A DNA stretch of 34,654 bases from a bacterium (GCA_002919195.1 PKEU01000032.1:1-34654); one strand, 5' to 3'. Positions 17,701-26,378 are shown, numbered from the stretch's first letter. The notes: a model not told the origin generated them from the sequence alone. Numbers and translations: made by a program.

Positions 17701-17831
17701 GCAGGTTGATCCTCGCCGGGCCGTGGCTTGACAAGGTCTTGGCAGTGTCCAGCACCGAGGAGGTGAGCGTGATCAACCGCGTTCTAGTCGGGGAATCGGC
17801 TGCGCGTGTTATCGAGTCGTGGAGTGTGTGA
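14733..17831 (+). CDS. Tandem double FAD-dependent oxidoreductase with a central helical region, FADox-3
   Basis: Protein of 1032 residues from GTG 14733, preceded by AGGAAGAGGGG; an in-frame ATG at 14676 overlaps the LacI-3 stop but has no ribosome site. Domain 1 (about 1-380) has GGGTAG at 12-17, E35 and GG at 41-42, and ends with a flavin-closing segment GILVGCRALSLSHDAAVGLR. The central part (about 380-690) is helical with leucine-rich pairs resembling HEAT-type repeats, for example LDHLRAISMALALAGDGSG and PKGMEILEQLSRDSRGYVRR. Domain 2 (about 694-1032) has a second nucleotide-binding motif GGGLGG at 701-706 and LIVDRRGGLGWEV, but its later half is only weakly like the first. It is followed after 33 bp by SBP-D. 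The double arrangement is unusual; the reaction is unknown. Confidence 0.85.
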   Translation: MKRITTEVLVVGGGTAGVMAAYSAARNGAKVILAERDGALGGVATRAGIHLYYYGLKAGSQVDLDEQVERAARAIGWAAQGLHPEAKRLASVEVLSALGVEIVFHAQAVEVVKSGTRVQGVVFETPEESLRIDAVITVDATGDGDVCALAGASYTVGRDWDQVMNNYSLVPRCLYNDRIAPFNVDGGWVDSTSVRDVTRAYVEGRAHIFRLLGDAIAPVSLISMPPQLGVREGRLIVGEETLTLADLVENRMFPDAVMRCMTHFDTHAYDFANESLEAQVWVCVMGLWKERIGSEVPYRCFIPKGIDGILVGCRALSLSHDAAVGLRMQRDIQQAGEVAGTAAALCVALRCEPRELDVVKLQERLAAQGVLDLEPKRQGQRAGGRDRPWVQLQFEGLPEDGLTPESLQCARVIERLIDALATEQAGKAMWWLRRAGPKGIELLKARLARLQRETATVGRSHRAGRDGNSEPGAGKGDANTAESEAQRGTLDHLRAISMALALAGDGSGRLHLLESVKSLDMRTPPGVRAAPHWIASLICLKLLRDPCAVDFLVERLPKEQHADAILHVLHYFLAVVDVLDERAKERVRQAVHRLHAWPERGAEYRVWGGVPQSIEWSIDLACAALLIKLSDPKGMEILEQLSRDSRGYVRRAARWIHRRFTANEGPRCRESVAPPSGDQESYPDNVGFRETLGRYDVVISGGGLGGLACALALSERGYKTLIVDRRGGLGWEVSRARRVFYELDLEQVGSPFLARLFRALRDAGGLLDGVVHAPIAELVFDRLAVEQGVDLLFHAQPVRVEADENTDAAARLVVATRQGYGWAGATWIVETDPWGRLVPEHLRSPVEREASAASVRSIVVKGVDANELRQKYSCRELSASLGFAIRPLSGTLLQIDIPLRGSSAVERERSLRPLIEECLERLRSFDDLFARVGVVYIADEEWAHPSFAIQTLTSDFPSDNGSDPIGFILRAFTSRVERVPLFAADFAREGRLILAGPWLDKVLAVSSTEEVSVINRVLVGESAARVIESWSV

Positions 17832-17864
17832 GCGGCAAGGTGACATCTCAGCGAGGAGGTCGAG

Positions 17865-19175
17865 ATGATGCGAGCGATGAGAAGGTGGGCGGTGTTGCTG
17901 CTCGTCACCGTAGTGTTCCTTTCACCTCCGTCATCGGCCGAGACCAACCTGAAAGTGCTCCACTGCTGGACGGAGCACCGGAACGAGTGGATCAACGAGA
18001 TGCTGCACGCGTTTGAACAGGCATACCCAGGGGTCAGCGTCACAGCGGAGCTCTCTGCCTGCGGGAACGTGATTCAAGAGCGGTTTGTAACGCAAGTTGT
18101 TGCCGGCACGCCGCCCGACGTGGTGATGATCCACAGCCTGAATATCCCGGGGTCCGTCGAGCGGGGCTTTCTCGTGGCGGTGGATTCCTTCTTGGAGCGC
18201 GACGGGATCACTCTTGATACCTGGTATCCTTCGGAAATTGAAACGGCCCGGTGGGCCGGTCGCTTGTATGGGCTTCCGATGCGCACCGGCGGGGACACCA
18301 ATTCGCTGCTTTATTATAACCGGACCGCCTTTGCGGAAGGCGGGATCGGCGGGCCGCCTGAGACGTGGGACGAGTGGCTTGACATCTCCCGCAAACTCAC
18401 CCGGTACGATGGCGACGTCCTCGCTCGTGCGGGCTCTGCCTTATACGGCGGTGATTACAGCGAAATTGCCTGGCTTGTCGCCGGGGGTGGAAAAGTCCTT
18501 TCTGACGACGCAAGAAGCGTCTGGTTTGCCGGATCGGAAAGCGTCGAGGCGGTCGCCTTTTTGAAGGAGGCCGGAGACCTCATGTACTTCGGCGGCTGGC
18601 GCGATCTCGACGCAATGCTGGCCCAACTGGACCAGTCGGGCTACGCTTCGGCGCCGCGCCACGCCTTTGCGACGGGGCGGCTTGCGATGCTGCCCAACGG
18701 TATCTTGGAGTACAGCTACTTGAAAGACGCATATCCGGACGCAGACTTCGGGATCGCCGTCCGGCCCGCGCGGCAGCTCGGCGGGCCCAGCGGGGTGAAC
18801 GCGGGCACCTTCCACTGGGCGATCGTCCACGGCACGAGCGATGTCGATCTCGCGTGGGAGCTCGTCAAATGGCTCTCCTTGCGAGAGGATACGGCAGGCT
18901 ACTTCATGCTGCGCCAGGCGCGGCCGTCTCCCGTCCGGGAGTTCAACAACAACCCGCTCTACTTTGAGCTCAATCCCGATTGGATGGTCGTCGGCGAGGC
19001 GTTGAGCCGCTCGGTTCCGCTCCCGATGCTCCCCTACACGGGTGAAGTGATCAACCTCCTTGCAGCCGCTGTCGGAAGCGCACTCTACGGAGACGCCGAC
19101 CCGGGCGCGGCGCTGGCGCAGGCCGCGGAACAGGCTCAAGGGATTATCGACGCCTATTGGCGGCGTGAGGAGTAG
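17865..19175 (+). CDS. Sugar ABC transporter substrate-binding protein SBP-D
   Basis: Family 1 solute-binding protein of 436 residues with a strong GCGAGGAGG site before ATG 17865 (ATG 17868 also possible). The signal peptide WAVLLLVTVVFLSPPSSA is followed by ETNLKVLHCWTEH; no lipobox. Characteristic motifs are TPPDVVMIHSLN, LYGLPMRTGGDTNSLLYYNR and TFHWAIVHGTSDVDLAWELVKW. Two mature Cys (one near the N-terminus and one in ELSACGN) could form a disulphide. It is co-directional with LacI-3 and FADox-3, without its own permeases. It ends at a terminator shared with the converging GH38-B gene. Confidence 0.92.
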   Translation: MMRAMRRWAVLLLVTVVFLSPPSSAETNLKVLHCWTEHRNEWINEMLHAFEQAYPGVSVTAELSACGNVIQERFVTQVVAGTPPDVVMIHSLNIPGSVERGFLVAVDSFLERDGITLDTWYPSEIETARWAGRLYGLPMRTGGDTNSLLYYNRTAFAEGGIGGPPETWDEWLDISRKLTRYDGDVLARAGSALYGGDYSEIAWLVAGGGKVLSDDARSVWFAGSESVEAVAFLKEAGDLMYFGGWRDLDAMLAQLDQSGYASAPRHAFATGRLAMLPNGILEYSYLKDAYPDADFGIAVRPARQLGGPSGVNAGTFHWAIVHGTSDVDLAWELVKWLSLREDTAGYFMLRQARPSPVREFNNNPLYFELNPDWMVVGEALSRSVPLPMLPYTGEVINLLAAAVGSALYGDADPGAALAQAAEQAQGIIDAYWRREE

Positions 19176-19195
19176 ATCCGTGGGGGGCGATCAAA

Positions 19196-19229
19196 GAAAG
19201 AAGCGCCGGTCCAAGCCGGCGCTTCTTTT
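19196..19229. terminator. Bidirectional terminator between SBP-D and GH38-B
   Basis: AAAGAAGCGCCGG pairs with CCGGCGCTTCTTT across a 6-base loop at 19210-19215, giving a 13-bp stem with T-rich sequence on the plus side and, on the minus strand, TTTCTTTG. It fills the 55-bp gap between two converging genes and should stop transcripts from both sides. Confidence 0.88.
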
Positions 19230-19230
19230 G

Positions 19231-22047
19231 TTAGGAGCCGGAGAGTTCAAGCTTCAGGGTCAGCGTCTCGTACGGCTTGAGCGTAAGACCGGTAAAGCGC
19301 GCCGTGGCGGGTGCCTGGTCGGAAGCCGGCGCAATTTCGCTCGGGATTGGTCCGGACAGCACTCTTTCGACCGCGTCGGTCAGCACGGCTGCGTGCGCCG
19401 GAAGCGCCGTCTCAAGGCGGACCTCGCTCTCGACGCCCGCGATTTCCTGGAGCCGCACGATCACCGCTTTCGACTTAGGGTCGCCTGTGGCTTCGGCTTT
19501 TTTCAAAGCCGTCACCAAGACGTTGGGCTGGTCGACGGCGACCAGGCTGCGGCCGGTCAACGGTTGAAGGGCCTCGTCCAGGCTGGTCGCGGCGGAACTG
19601 CCAGCAGGCGCGCCCACCCAAGCCAGGGGCGACATGACGTACTCGAGCGCGAAGCGGCTCGCCGCCACAGGATCAAACTCGCCGTCGCTCACCTCAAACG
19701 CGAAGGCGAAGCGCAAGAGATTAGGCGCTCCAGGCTCCACTTCGAAAGCCGTAATCCCTTTGTCCTTGGTCTTGCCTTCGTCCGCCTTTTGCACGACGTG
19801 GGCGAAGAGTGTCGCCTCCACGGGTTGGAAGAGGGCGCTGGACTGCCCGATGCCGCCCACGCTAAAGGAAAACGCTTCGCGGTGGGCGACGGTCACGCCC
19901 CACAAGGAGTCTCGCAGGTCGACGGCGCCCAGGCTCACGATTCCGTTGGCGTTTGCGCCGGGCAGGACGTCTTTTAGGGACTGAAAGCGCGTCGCGCCGA
20001 GGTAGTTCGCGGAGAGCTGCCGAGTCGACAGCGCCAGGGGAAAGGCGAAGTAGAAGTGGTCGGAGTGCTCGTCGTATGGCACCTTGCGCATTTTCCCCCG
20101 GTCGATGATGTTGTGAATCTCAACGCGCGCCCGGGCGCGCGGCAGGAGGATGGTCGTTTCATGCCAAGGGGTACCCTCGGCGTAGCGGATCGTGATCCCC
20201 GAGGCAAAGGGCGACTCGACGCGCTCGATGGATGCCACAGCCGGAACGATAGGCGTCGGCGTTCCGCCGATGAAGTCGACATGATGCGAAGCCCAGAGCA
20301 TCTGGTTGAAACGGTACCGGCTCGCCCGGTTGACGATCTCACGGCTTCGCTCCTTGTCGTACATCGAGAGGACCCAGCCCGAGTCGGGGTCGATTTCGAT
20401 GCGGTACCACTCGTTCTCGAGGATGACGGTGGCGCCCGGTTGTCGCGTTTCGAGATCGGCCGGCTTAGCCGCTTCACCGTTCTCTGTGACCTCTTCGACT
20501 GGTTCAAGGCGGTAGCGGGCCAAGGCCATCGGCGGCATCTCCGGAGTTTCGAAAACGAAGGTGTCGCCGTCCCACATCGACGCGAGCTCTGCTCCGGTCG
20601 CAGGATCGATCACCCTGTAGCCCGCCGCTGGAGGAAGGTCCGCCGCTCGCAGCGCGACCAATCCTGTGCGGGGCCATGACAGGGCGTTGTACACCAACAC
20701 GTCGCGGCTGCTGCTCTCATCCGCACTGTCCGCAGTACCGGCTAGCGCCGCAAACGAAGCCGCCGCGACCTCCTCCACGATCTCCCGAGCTGACCTCACG
20801 TACGACAGGACCGTTACATTGCTTTCGTCCACTTGCTGGGCCGTGGTGAGATCGGGCCAGCCCGTGCCCGGCCCTCCCGTGTGCTCGCTCACGAGGTTGA
20901 GGAGGTTCCAACCTTGGGCGAGCCTCTCAGCGGGATAGGGCGCGCCGGCGAAAGCATAGGCGAGTGTCGCCAGCGCTTCCGCGGCGGGCATGAGCCGCTG
21001 GAGGGCGCGGTATTCTGCCATCTGCCAGGGGCCCGAGATCCGGCCCACGTCCCAAGTGCGTCCCCAATCTCCGGAGAAGGTGGGGAAGACGCGGCCGTAC
21101 TTTTCCTCCATGTAATCGAAGTACTCATCGATGGTACCGTAGATGATCTCGACGCCGGGAAGCGTCGCCCGCAGCCGGCGTATGTCGTTGAGCCTTGAGA
21201 GGAGCCTGTCGACGCTGGCGTTGTCCCCGTAGCCGTCGATGATCAGGATGGCGTCATACGGGTAGCCGGACGCTTCCAAAGCCTCGAGGCGCTTTTGAAA
21301 CGTCTCGGGATTGTGCAGCTCCCAGTGAAAGCCGCCCTCAAGATACCCCTTTGGGCTGATCCACGTGAGGACGGAGCTGCCGTCTGGACCTGCCCAATAG
21401 AACGGGATCATGTGCGGCGGAATCGACGTCCCGCCGCCGAAGTCGAGGTTGACCCCGACGATCAGCCTCTTTATTCCGCTGGCTCGCAGGGCCTGCGGCA
21501 TGTACCAGGCAAAGCCGGGAACATCGTTCATCACGGCCGTTTCGAGGGGGATGCCGATCTTCTCGGCGAGCTTTTGCCCCGGATAGAGCATGCGGAGCAT
21601 CTCTTCGCCCGTCATGAGGGCCGAGTGCATCGACGCGTACGAAGCGCTAATGCCAAGCCTTTGGGTCGACATCACTTCTTTGAGAAAGGCGGTCCGCTCG
21701 TCTTCGGGGGCGGCTTTGAGCCACTGCTCAAGCTGCCAGATGGACTCGATGTTCCACCGGGCATCGGGCAGGTTGTTTGCGACACGGAGGGCGATTTCGA
21801 GGTCGCTCCGGTAGTGTTCGGCGACCTCGCGCGGGGAGGCCGTAAAGCCGATGTCGAGGTGGCTCAAAGGGACGATGTAGACACGGTTGATCTTGCCGGA
21901 GGTTTCGGCAGCGTCTCCGAAGCCGCCGAAACCGCTGAGCGTTAAGGTCAACGCAGTGATCATCATCGCCAACCCGCTCCTTGCCGGCCGCCGAAGAAAA
22001 CGCACGATCGAATACACGGAAAACCGCCGTCCACCAGTGCAGGCCAC
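19231..22047 (-). CDS. Secreted GH38-like alpha-mannosidase-type glycosidase, GH38-B
   Basis: Enzyme of 938 residues from GTG 22047, chosen because GAGGTGATCAC directly upstream is a near-full Shine-Dalgarno match; GTG 22071 is an alternative. An N-terminal segment (RRPARSG then LAMMITALTLTLSGFGGFG) looks like a signal peptide, so it acts outside the cytoplasm. Expected GH38 metal and catalytic residues are present: H63 and D65 in PLSHLDIGFT, D175 in VMNDVPGF as likely nucleophile, and H389 in SEHTGG. The C-terminal half has beta-sandwich-like stretches such as IEIDPDSGWVLSMYDKE. GH38 enzymes cleave alpha-mannosides by a retaining, metal-dependent mechanism. It is the last gene of the LacI-4 unit and could trim glycans before uptake by SBP-E. 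Confidence 0.87.
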   Translation of the reverse strand: MACTGGRRFSVYSIVRFLRRPARSGLAMMITALTLTLSGFGGFGDAAETSGKINRVYIVPLSHLDIGFTASPREVAEHYRSDLEIALRVANNLPDARWNIESIWQLEQWLKAAPEDERTAFLKEVMSTQRLGISASYASMHSALMTGEEMLRMLYPGQKLAEKIGIPLETAVMNDVPGFAWYMPQALRASGIKRLIVGVNLDFGGGTSIPPHMIPFYWAGPDGSSVLTWISPKGYLEGGFHWELHNPETFQKRLEALEASGYPYDAILIIDGYGDNASVDRLLSRLNDIRRLRATLPGVEIIYGTIDEYFDYMEEKYGRVFPTFSGDWGRTWDVGRISGPWQMAEYRALQRLMPAAEALATLAYAFAGAPYPAERLAQGWNLLNLVSEHTGGPGTGWPDLTTAQQVDESNVTVLSYVRSAREIVEEVAAASFAALAGTADSADESSSRDVLVYNALSWPRTGLVALRAADLPPAAGYRVIDPATGAELASMWDGDTFVFETPEMPPMALARYRLEPVEEVTENGEAAKPADLETRQPGATVILENEWYRIEIDPDSGWVLSMYDKERSREIVNRASRYRFNQMLWASHHVDFIGGTPTPIVPAVASIERVESPFASGITIRYAEGTPWHETTILLPRARARVEIHNIIDRGKMRKVPYDEHSDHFYFAFPLALSTRQLSANYLGATRFQSLKDVLPGANANGIVSLGAVDLRDSLWGVTVAHREAFSFSVGGIGQSSALFQPVEATLFAHVVQKADEGKTKDKGITAFEVEPGAPNLLRFAFAFEVSDGEFDPVAASRFALEYVMSPLAWVGAPAGSSAATSLDEALQPLTGRSLVAVDQPNVLVTALKKAEATGDPKSKAVIVRLQEIAGVESEVRLETALPAHAAVLTDAVERVLSGPIPSEIAPASDQAPATARFTGLTLKPYETLTLKLELSGS

Positions 22048-22088
22048 GTGATCACCTCTCACGCACGGCACTTGGCCTCGTCAAGACC

Positions 22089-22121
22089 GATGCGGCGCCG
22101 GCACAGCCCCGGCGCCGCATC
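22089..22121 (-). other. Intercistronic hairpin between SBP-E and GH38-B
   Basis: GATGCGGCGCCGG at 22089-22101 pairs perfectly with CCGGCGCCGCATC at 22109-22121 across a 7-base loop. No T-tract follows in the minus direction, so it is not a standard terminator. It may protect the upstream SBP-E mRNA from 3' decay, giving more binding protein than enzyme, as is known for malE-malF type gaps. Confidence 0.7.
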
Positions 22122-22175
22122 CGATCGTCTGAGCCAAGCGGGCGAAAGTGCCCAGAGCTGTTCCTGTTTGTCGTT

Positions 22176-23441
22176 TTATCGTGAACGAATCTCAGCGAGG
22201 ATGCTCGAGATCTGCCGCTGCGCCTCTTCGAGAGCGCTCTTAGGCGGCTTGCTGAGACCCGTGGCCGCAAAGACCTGCTCGATGATGATATTCCAGCCGG
22301 GCTGATCCGGATGTGTCGTGGCGTCGTTGAAGCGGGAGTAATACATCTGCTCTGCGATGACCGCCTTCTTGGGATCATAGGCGAACACGTCCCGCGCCAC
22401 GCTCATTATGCCGCCCATGTTGCCGGTCTCTCTGGCCCATTTCTCCATAAACTCGTAGCCCGTGAGGAACTTAGCAAACTCCCACGCGGCTTCCGTGTGC
22501 TTGCCTTGGGGCATTTCGACGCCAAAGCCGGCCATCCAGCTCACCGGCTCCGTATTGTACGGAATCAGCGAGACGTTGTAGTCGAGGTCAGGGAATTCCC
22601 GGTTGAGACGGTCCATGTATCCGCTTGTGTGAAGGACCATCGCCAGGTTTTGCGAGGCGTGGAACGCGTTGTTGCCGTCGTAGCTCAGGTTGAACTCGTC
22701 GAGGCGATCAACACCGTACTCTTCGATGAAGGAGACGACAAACTCCAGTGCTTCGACGTTGCGCGGGTTGTCGATGATTGGATCGCCGTTTTCGTCAAAC
22801 CAACGGCCCGAGTTACTGTGGAGCCACGGCACAAACCACGAGTCGCCCCACATGGGGTGAAAGCCCAGCTGCTCGTAGCTTCCCGCCGCATCGGTGCGGG
22901 TCAGCTTTCGAGCGTATTCCTTGAGGTCGGCCCACGTCACAGGAGGTGTGTCGGGGTCGATGCCCGCCTCGGCAAGGAGCGCCCGGTTTGTGTAAAACGG
23001 GCGGGTGTCCGGGTTGAAGGGGATCGCATACACCCTGCCTTGGTAGGTCGAGACCTCGACCGCGGCGGGGAAGTAGTCGGAAAGGTCGATGCCGTCGCGC
23101 TCGATGAGCGGCGTGAGGTCGGTAAGGAGCCCATTCTTGGCGCTGGACTGTACGTAGTCGAGGTTCCAGAGGACGACGTCAGGACCGATCCCAGCCGCCA
23201 TCGCGATCGGGTATTTGTCATGCATCTCCCAAAAGCCGACGATCGTCGGTTCGACGATGATTTCACCCTGATGCCTGCGGTTAAACTCGTCCACTGCCCA
23301 CTGGATCAGGTCGCCTTCCGCGGTGCCGCCGCCGTAGAAGTGCCAGAAGCTGATGGTGACAGGCTGGGCGGAAGCCGCCAGCGCCAGGGCGGCGACGACC
23401 AGCCATGCGACGACGAACGGACGGGCCAGTTTGCAGATCAC
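22176..23441 (-). CDS. Sugar ABC transporter substrate-binding protein SBP-E
   Basis: Family 1 solute-binding protein of 421 residues from GTG 23441, with AAAGGAG nine bases upstream. The signal peptide PFVVAWLVVAALALAASAQ ends at an ASA site, then PVTISFWHFYGGGTAEGD. Typical motifs are GPDVVLWNLDYV, VYAIPFNPDTRPFYTNRALL, AWEFAKFLTGYEFMEKWA and many aromatic residues expected in a sugar pocket. There is no lipobox. It lies between two GH38-type genes in the same direction, suggesting it binds the product of secreted GH38-B or a substrate of cytoplasmic GH38-A. No permeases are adjacent. Confidence 0.92.
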   Translation of the reverse strand: MICKLARPFVVAWLVVAALALAASAQPVTISFWHFYGGGTAEGDLIQWAVDEFNRRHQGEIIVEPTIVGFWEMHDKYPIAMAAGIGPDVVLWNLDYVQSSAKNGLLTDLTPLIERDGIDLSDYFPAAVEVSTYQGRVYAIPFNPDTRPFYTNRALLAEAGIDPDTPPVTWADLKEYARKLTRTDAAGSYEQLGFHPMWGDSWFVPWLHSNSGRWFDENGDPIIDNPRNVEALEFVVSFIEEYGVDRLDEFNLSYDGNNAFHASQNLAMVLHTSGYMDRLNREFPDLDYNVSLIPYNTEPVSWMAGFGVEMPQGKHTEAAWEFAKFLTGYEFMEKWARETGNMGGIMSVARDVFAYDPKKAVIAEQMYYSRFNDATTHPDQPGWNIIIEQVFAATGLSKPPKSALEEAQRQISSILAEIRSR

Positions 23442-23663
23442 CGTAGTTCACTCCTTTACTATTCTAGGGAAGGACGTCCACTCCGGGACCGGGTCTGGTG
23501 CTTGCCGCAGTCACTCCTGTTGCAGATCAGTTACCTCACCTCTGACGCTGTTTCCCACCCCCGCAAGTCAGCTCCAACGATCGCAGCGAGAACGGTCACT
23601 CGCGGCGTCAACACGCGGTAGCGGTTCGCGCCCCTCGCCCTTTGTGGGCACCGGCGGCTCGGC

Positions 23664-26378
23664 TCAGGCCTTGCCAGCTGTTTCGAGTATCCCCCGCAGC
23701 CGCAGGGTCCTAAGTCCAAAGGGCGGCATCGCGATCCGAACGAGCTTCGCCCCGGACTCGTCGAAACTCACCCCGCAGCGTTCCCGGGGGGTTCCGTCCA
23801 ACTCGACGAGCTCGACGCTCTCCGGCTCGACGTTGAGGGCGATCGAGCACTCTCCCGGTTCGTCGTGGGCGTGAAAGAGGCGAACCAGCACATCGCGGCC
23901 GTCAACGAGGAGTGTGACGACTTCGTCACCGGGGGAAAGCACGTGAAGCAGCGACGCAGGACGCGCCTCGCCTGCGGGAAAAGGCGAGGTGACGGTGAGC
24001 AGAGGCTCGCTCCACTCGCTCATCCGCCGGGGGATTCCAGCCCGGCTCCACCTGTGGGCGTGGGGGATGATCGAGTAGGCGACCTCCTGCCGGCCCCGCA
24101 GCGGCCTCTTACCCCACCAAAACCCGCCTTCCCAGCCCCAGGCCAGCGTAAGCGAGAGCGGGTGGTCCTCGCCGTACACGTAGCTTGTCGTGTGGTCGGT
24201 GAACAGGGCGAGGCCCACGTCGTCGGCCTCGTCATAGAGGTCGACCCAGCGGTGGATGATGTTGTGCTTGATCTCGTCCCACGACTGGAAATAGGTGTTT
24301 TTCAAGGCGCTGCGGCAGACATCAAAGGGCGCTTCTTTGTAAAGCGCGGGCGAGTGAAGCGACGCGGGAAACGAAACGAGCAGCTTCCACCGATCGTCGT
24401 GGTGGGAACGCCGCCGCTCAAACCTGCGCCGTTCCGGCTTGATGTCCCATGGATCGCCGATCCACGTGTCCTCGAGAAAGTGAAATTGCACGTGGAAGTC
24501 GATGCGGGGTTCCCCGGCGGTGACAGTCATCGTCGTGCGAACCGGGCAGCCCCCGAGTTGGCCTTTGAGGGCTACCTTGGCTCGCAGGGGACCTTCTTCG
24601 ATCGTTTCCACCTCGACGGGAGACTCGAGAGAGCTTCTCCAGCGGCCTTGGGCGATGAAGTATCCGCGGTACTCGTTGAACGCTCGCTCCGCAGCGGGAT
24701 CGCAGAACTCTCTTGTCAGCTTCTTATGATACAAGCTTTTGATGGCGCCGCCGCGTTGGGTGTCGACGGCGATGCGGTAGAGATCGCTTTCGATCCACAA
24801 AATGCCCTGGCTGGATGAGAGCGTGACACGCTCGTGCGAAGAGCTCGCCGCGGAGCTCTTGGTCCAGCTTTGCGTCAAGCCTTGTGTCGATTGCCCGCCG
24901 TCGCGTGCCGGGGAATCGACGGCTTCACATCGATAAGCGCTCCACCCCAGGGCGGGCGTTGCGGCTTTGAAAAGGACGGTCGCCGTATTGATGCTTCCGT
25001 CTGGATACCGGCGGCGGGGGATCAGCTGCACGGGAACATCGCCGCCCGATTTGTCCCTGATCCGGACCTCTTGGGTGCCCGGAGGGAGGACGACGTCGGC
25101 TTGAGCCAGGCCCTCCCGCGCACTGCCGAGTGTGTTGACGACGTAAAGCCATTGAACATGCCCGCGGCGTGCTGCCCCGTCCCGCGGTGGCCGGTGGCTT
25201 GAGCGCCTGTGCAGCTCTCCGGCGTGGGGCTCGTTTGTGAACGTGTTGGTGAGATCGTCGAGGGCCTGCTCGATCACGCGGCTGCAAATTTCTTCACACG
25301 CGAAAGTGGCGGCGGAGGCCTGCCAGGCCCAATTGTTTCGCCCCTCTCGGGTGGTGGCGCAGATCCAGATGTCGTGGTGCTGGGAATAAAGCAGCTTGTC
25401 CCACGCTTCTTGCAGCGCCTCAAGGCGACAGCCAGAGCGCCAGAGCGCTTTAGCGATCGCGGCTACCTTTTCCGCCACAAGGATGCGGTTTTCGGCCCGC
25501 CGCACCTCGCGGGCTAACCGCTGCAAGGTGCCCTCGCCCCAAGGGAGGACGCAACGGATGTCTTCCTGCGTCAAGCGCCAAGAGCCCGCCGGGGCCTTGA
25601 CGATCTCCTCGACGTACTCGCGCCAGGTGACAAACTGGACGTGGTTTTCGTTGAGCCATGGCCCGGCCTGCCACCCGAGATCCTGGAGGCACATGCCGCT
25701 GGGCCGCAGGATCCCTTGCTCAAGGCACTTTCGCACAAAGGCGCGCATGTCGGGCACGTCGCCGTCGTGGCCTTTCAGCTGGTAGCCTGCGGATTCGATG
25801 GCGTGGCAGCCAAAGAGGTCCTCGCAAGCGTAGCGGGGAACACAGGGGATGGAGGTCCCGTCGGGCCCGATCCACTCAACCAGCTCGGCGTCGAAGCCTG
25901 AGGCATAACCGCCCCAGCAGGTCGAATTTTTGAGGACGGCCCGCTTGAACCCCAAAGAGCGTAGGATCTGCGGCATCGAGCTCGTCCAGCAAGGCTCCTG
26001 CACGGCGTAGGTGTCGAGCGCGATGCCCGGGAAGTGCTGCTCGATAAGCTCCCGGCCCCGAAGGAGGTGGCGGATGTTGCTTTCGCCACTGATCGCCCAG
26101 GCGAAGGGTTGAGCGTAGCTTCCGGCGACCATCTCTACTCGTGGGCGGGTCCCGGCGTCTTTAAGGTATTCGGCGAGCTTAGCGTACGAATAGGGGTCGG
26201 TCCGCTTCAATTCATCCCACGAAATGGGCTCGATGTCGAGGGAGATCTTCCATTCCGGATGCCGTTCCAAGGCCTCGAGGATATCCCGCCACGCTCCGAG
26301 AGGCATGTGTCCCCACGTACCGCCGTGATAGCCGTCGACGAAGTATAAGATGGCCTGCGCATCGCCGTGCTCGCCCAT
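23664..26378 (-). CDS. GH38-like glycosidase with atypical active site, GH38-A
   Basis: Protein of 904 residues. ATG 26378 is preferred because the reading frame upstream (to 26669) runs through a region holding an operator and looks non-coding; the ribosome site, GGAAAAGG, is modest. The N-terminus reads ILYFVDGYHGGTWGHMP, where ordinary GH38 enzymes have an HxD metal motif; H18 and H24 may bind metal. E128 in AVQEPCW occupies the usual nucleophile aspartate position. LLYSQHHDIW at about 330-338, with H334, H335 and D336, matches the conserved downstream GH38 metal histidine region. No signal peptide is present, so it is cytoplasmic. It follows LacI-4 and precedes SBP-E. It is probably a divergent GH38 relative with altered specificity, or a member of a related family. 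Confidence 0.8.
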   Translation of the reverse strand: MGEHGDAQAILYFVDGYHGGTWGHMPLGAWRDILEALERHPEWKISLDIEPISWDELKRTDPYSYAKLAEYLKDAGTRPRVEMVAGSYAQPFAWAISGESNIRHLLRGRELIEQHFPGIALDTYAVQEPCWTSSMPQILRSLGFKRAVLKNSTCWGGYASGFDAELVEWIGPDGTSIPCVPRYACEDLFGCHAIESAGYQLKGHDGDVPDMRAFVRKCLEQGILRPSGMCLQDLGWQAGPWLNENHVQFVTWREYVEEIVKAPAGSWRLTQEDIRCVLPWGEGTLQRLAREVRRAENRILVAEKVAAIAKALWRSGCRLEALQEAWDKLLYSQHHDIWICATTREGRNNWAWQASAATFACEEICSRVIEQALDDLTNTFTNEPHAGELHRRSSHRPPRDGAARRGHVQWLYVVNTLGSAREGLAQADVVLPPGTQEVRIRDKSGGDVPVQLIPRRRYPDGSINTATVLFKAATPALGWSAYRCEAVDSPARDGGQSTQGLTQSWTKSSAASSSHERVTLSSSQGILWIESDLYRIAVDTQRGGAIKSLYHKKLTREFCDPAAERAFNEYRGYFIAQGRWRSSLESPVEVETIEEGPLRAKVALKGQLGGCPVRTTMTVTAGEPRIDFHVQFHFLEDTWIGDPWDIKPERRRFERRRSHHDDRWKLLVSFPASLHSPALYKEAPFDVCRSALKNTYFQSWDEIKHNIIHRWVDLYDEADDVGLALFTDHTTSYVYGEDHPLSLTLAWGWEGGFWWGKRPLRGRQEVAYSIIPHAHRWSRAGIPRRMSEWSEPLLTVTSPFPAGEARPASLLHVLSPGDEVVTLLVDGRDVLVRLFHAHDEPGECSIALNVEPESVELVELDGTPRERCGVSFDESGAKLVRIAMPPFGLRTLRLRGILETAGKA

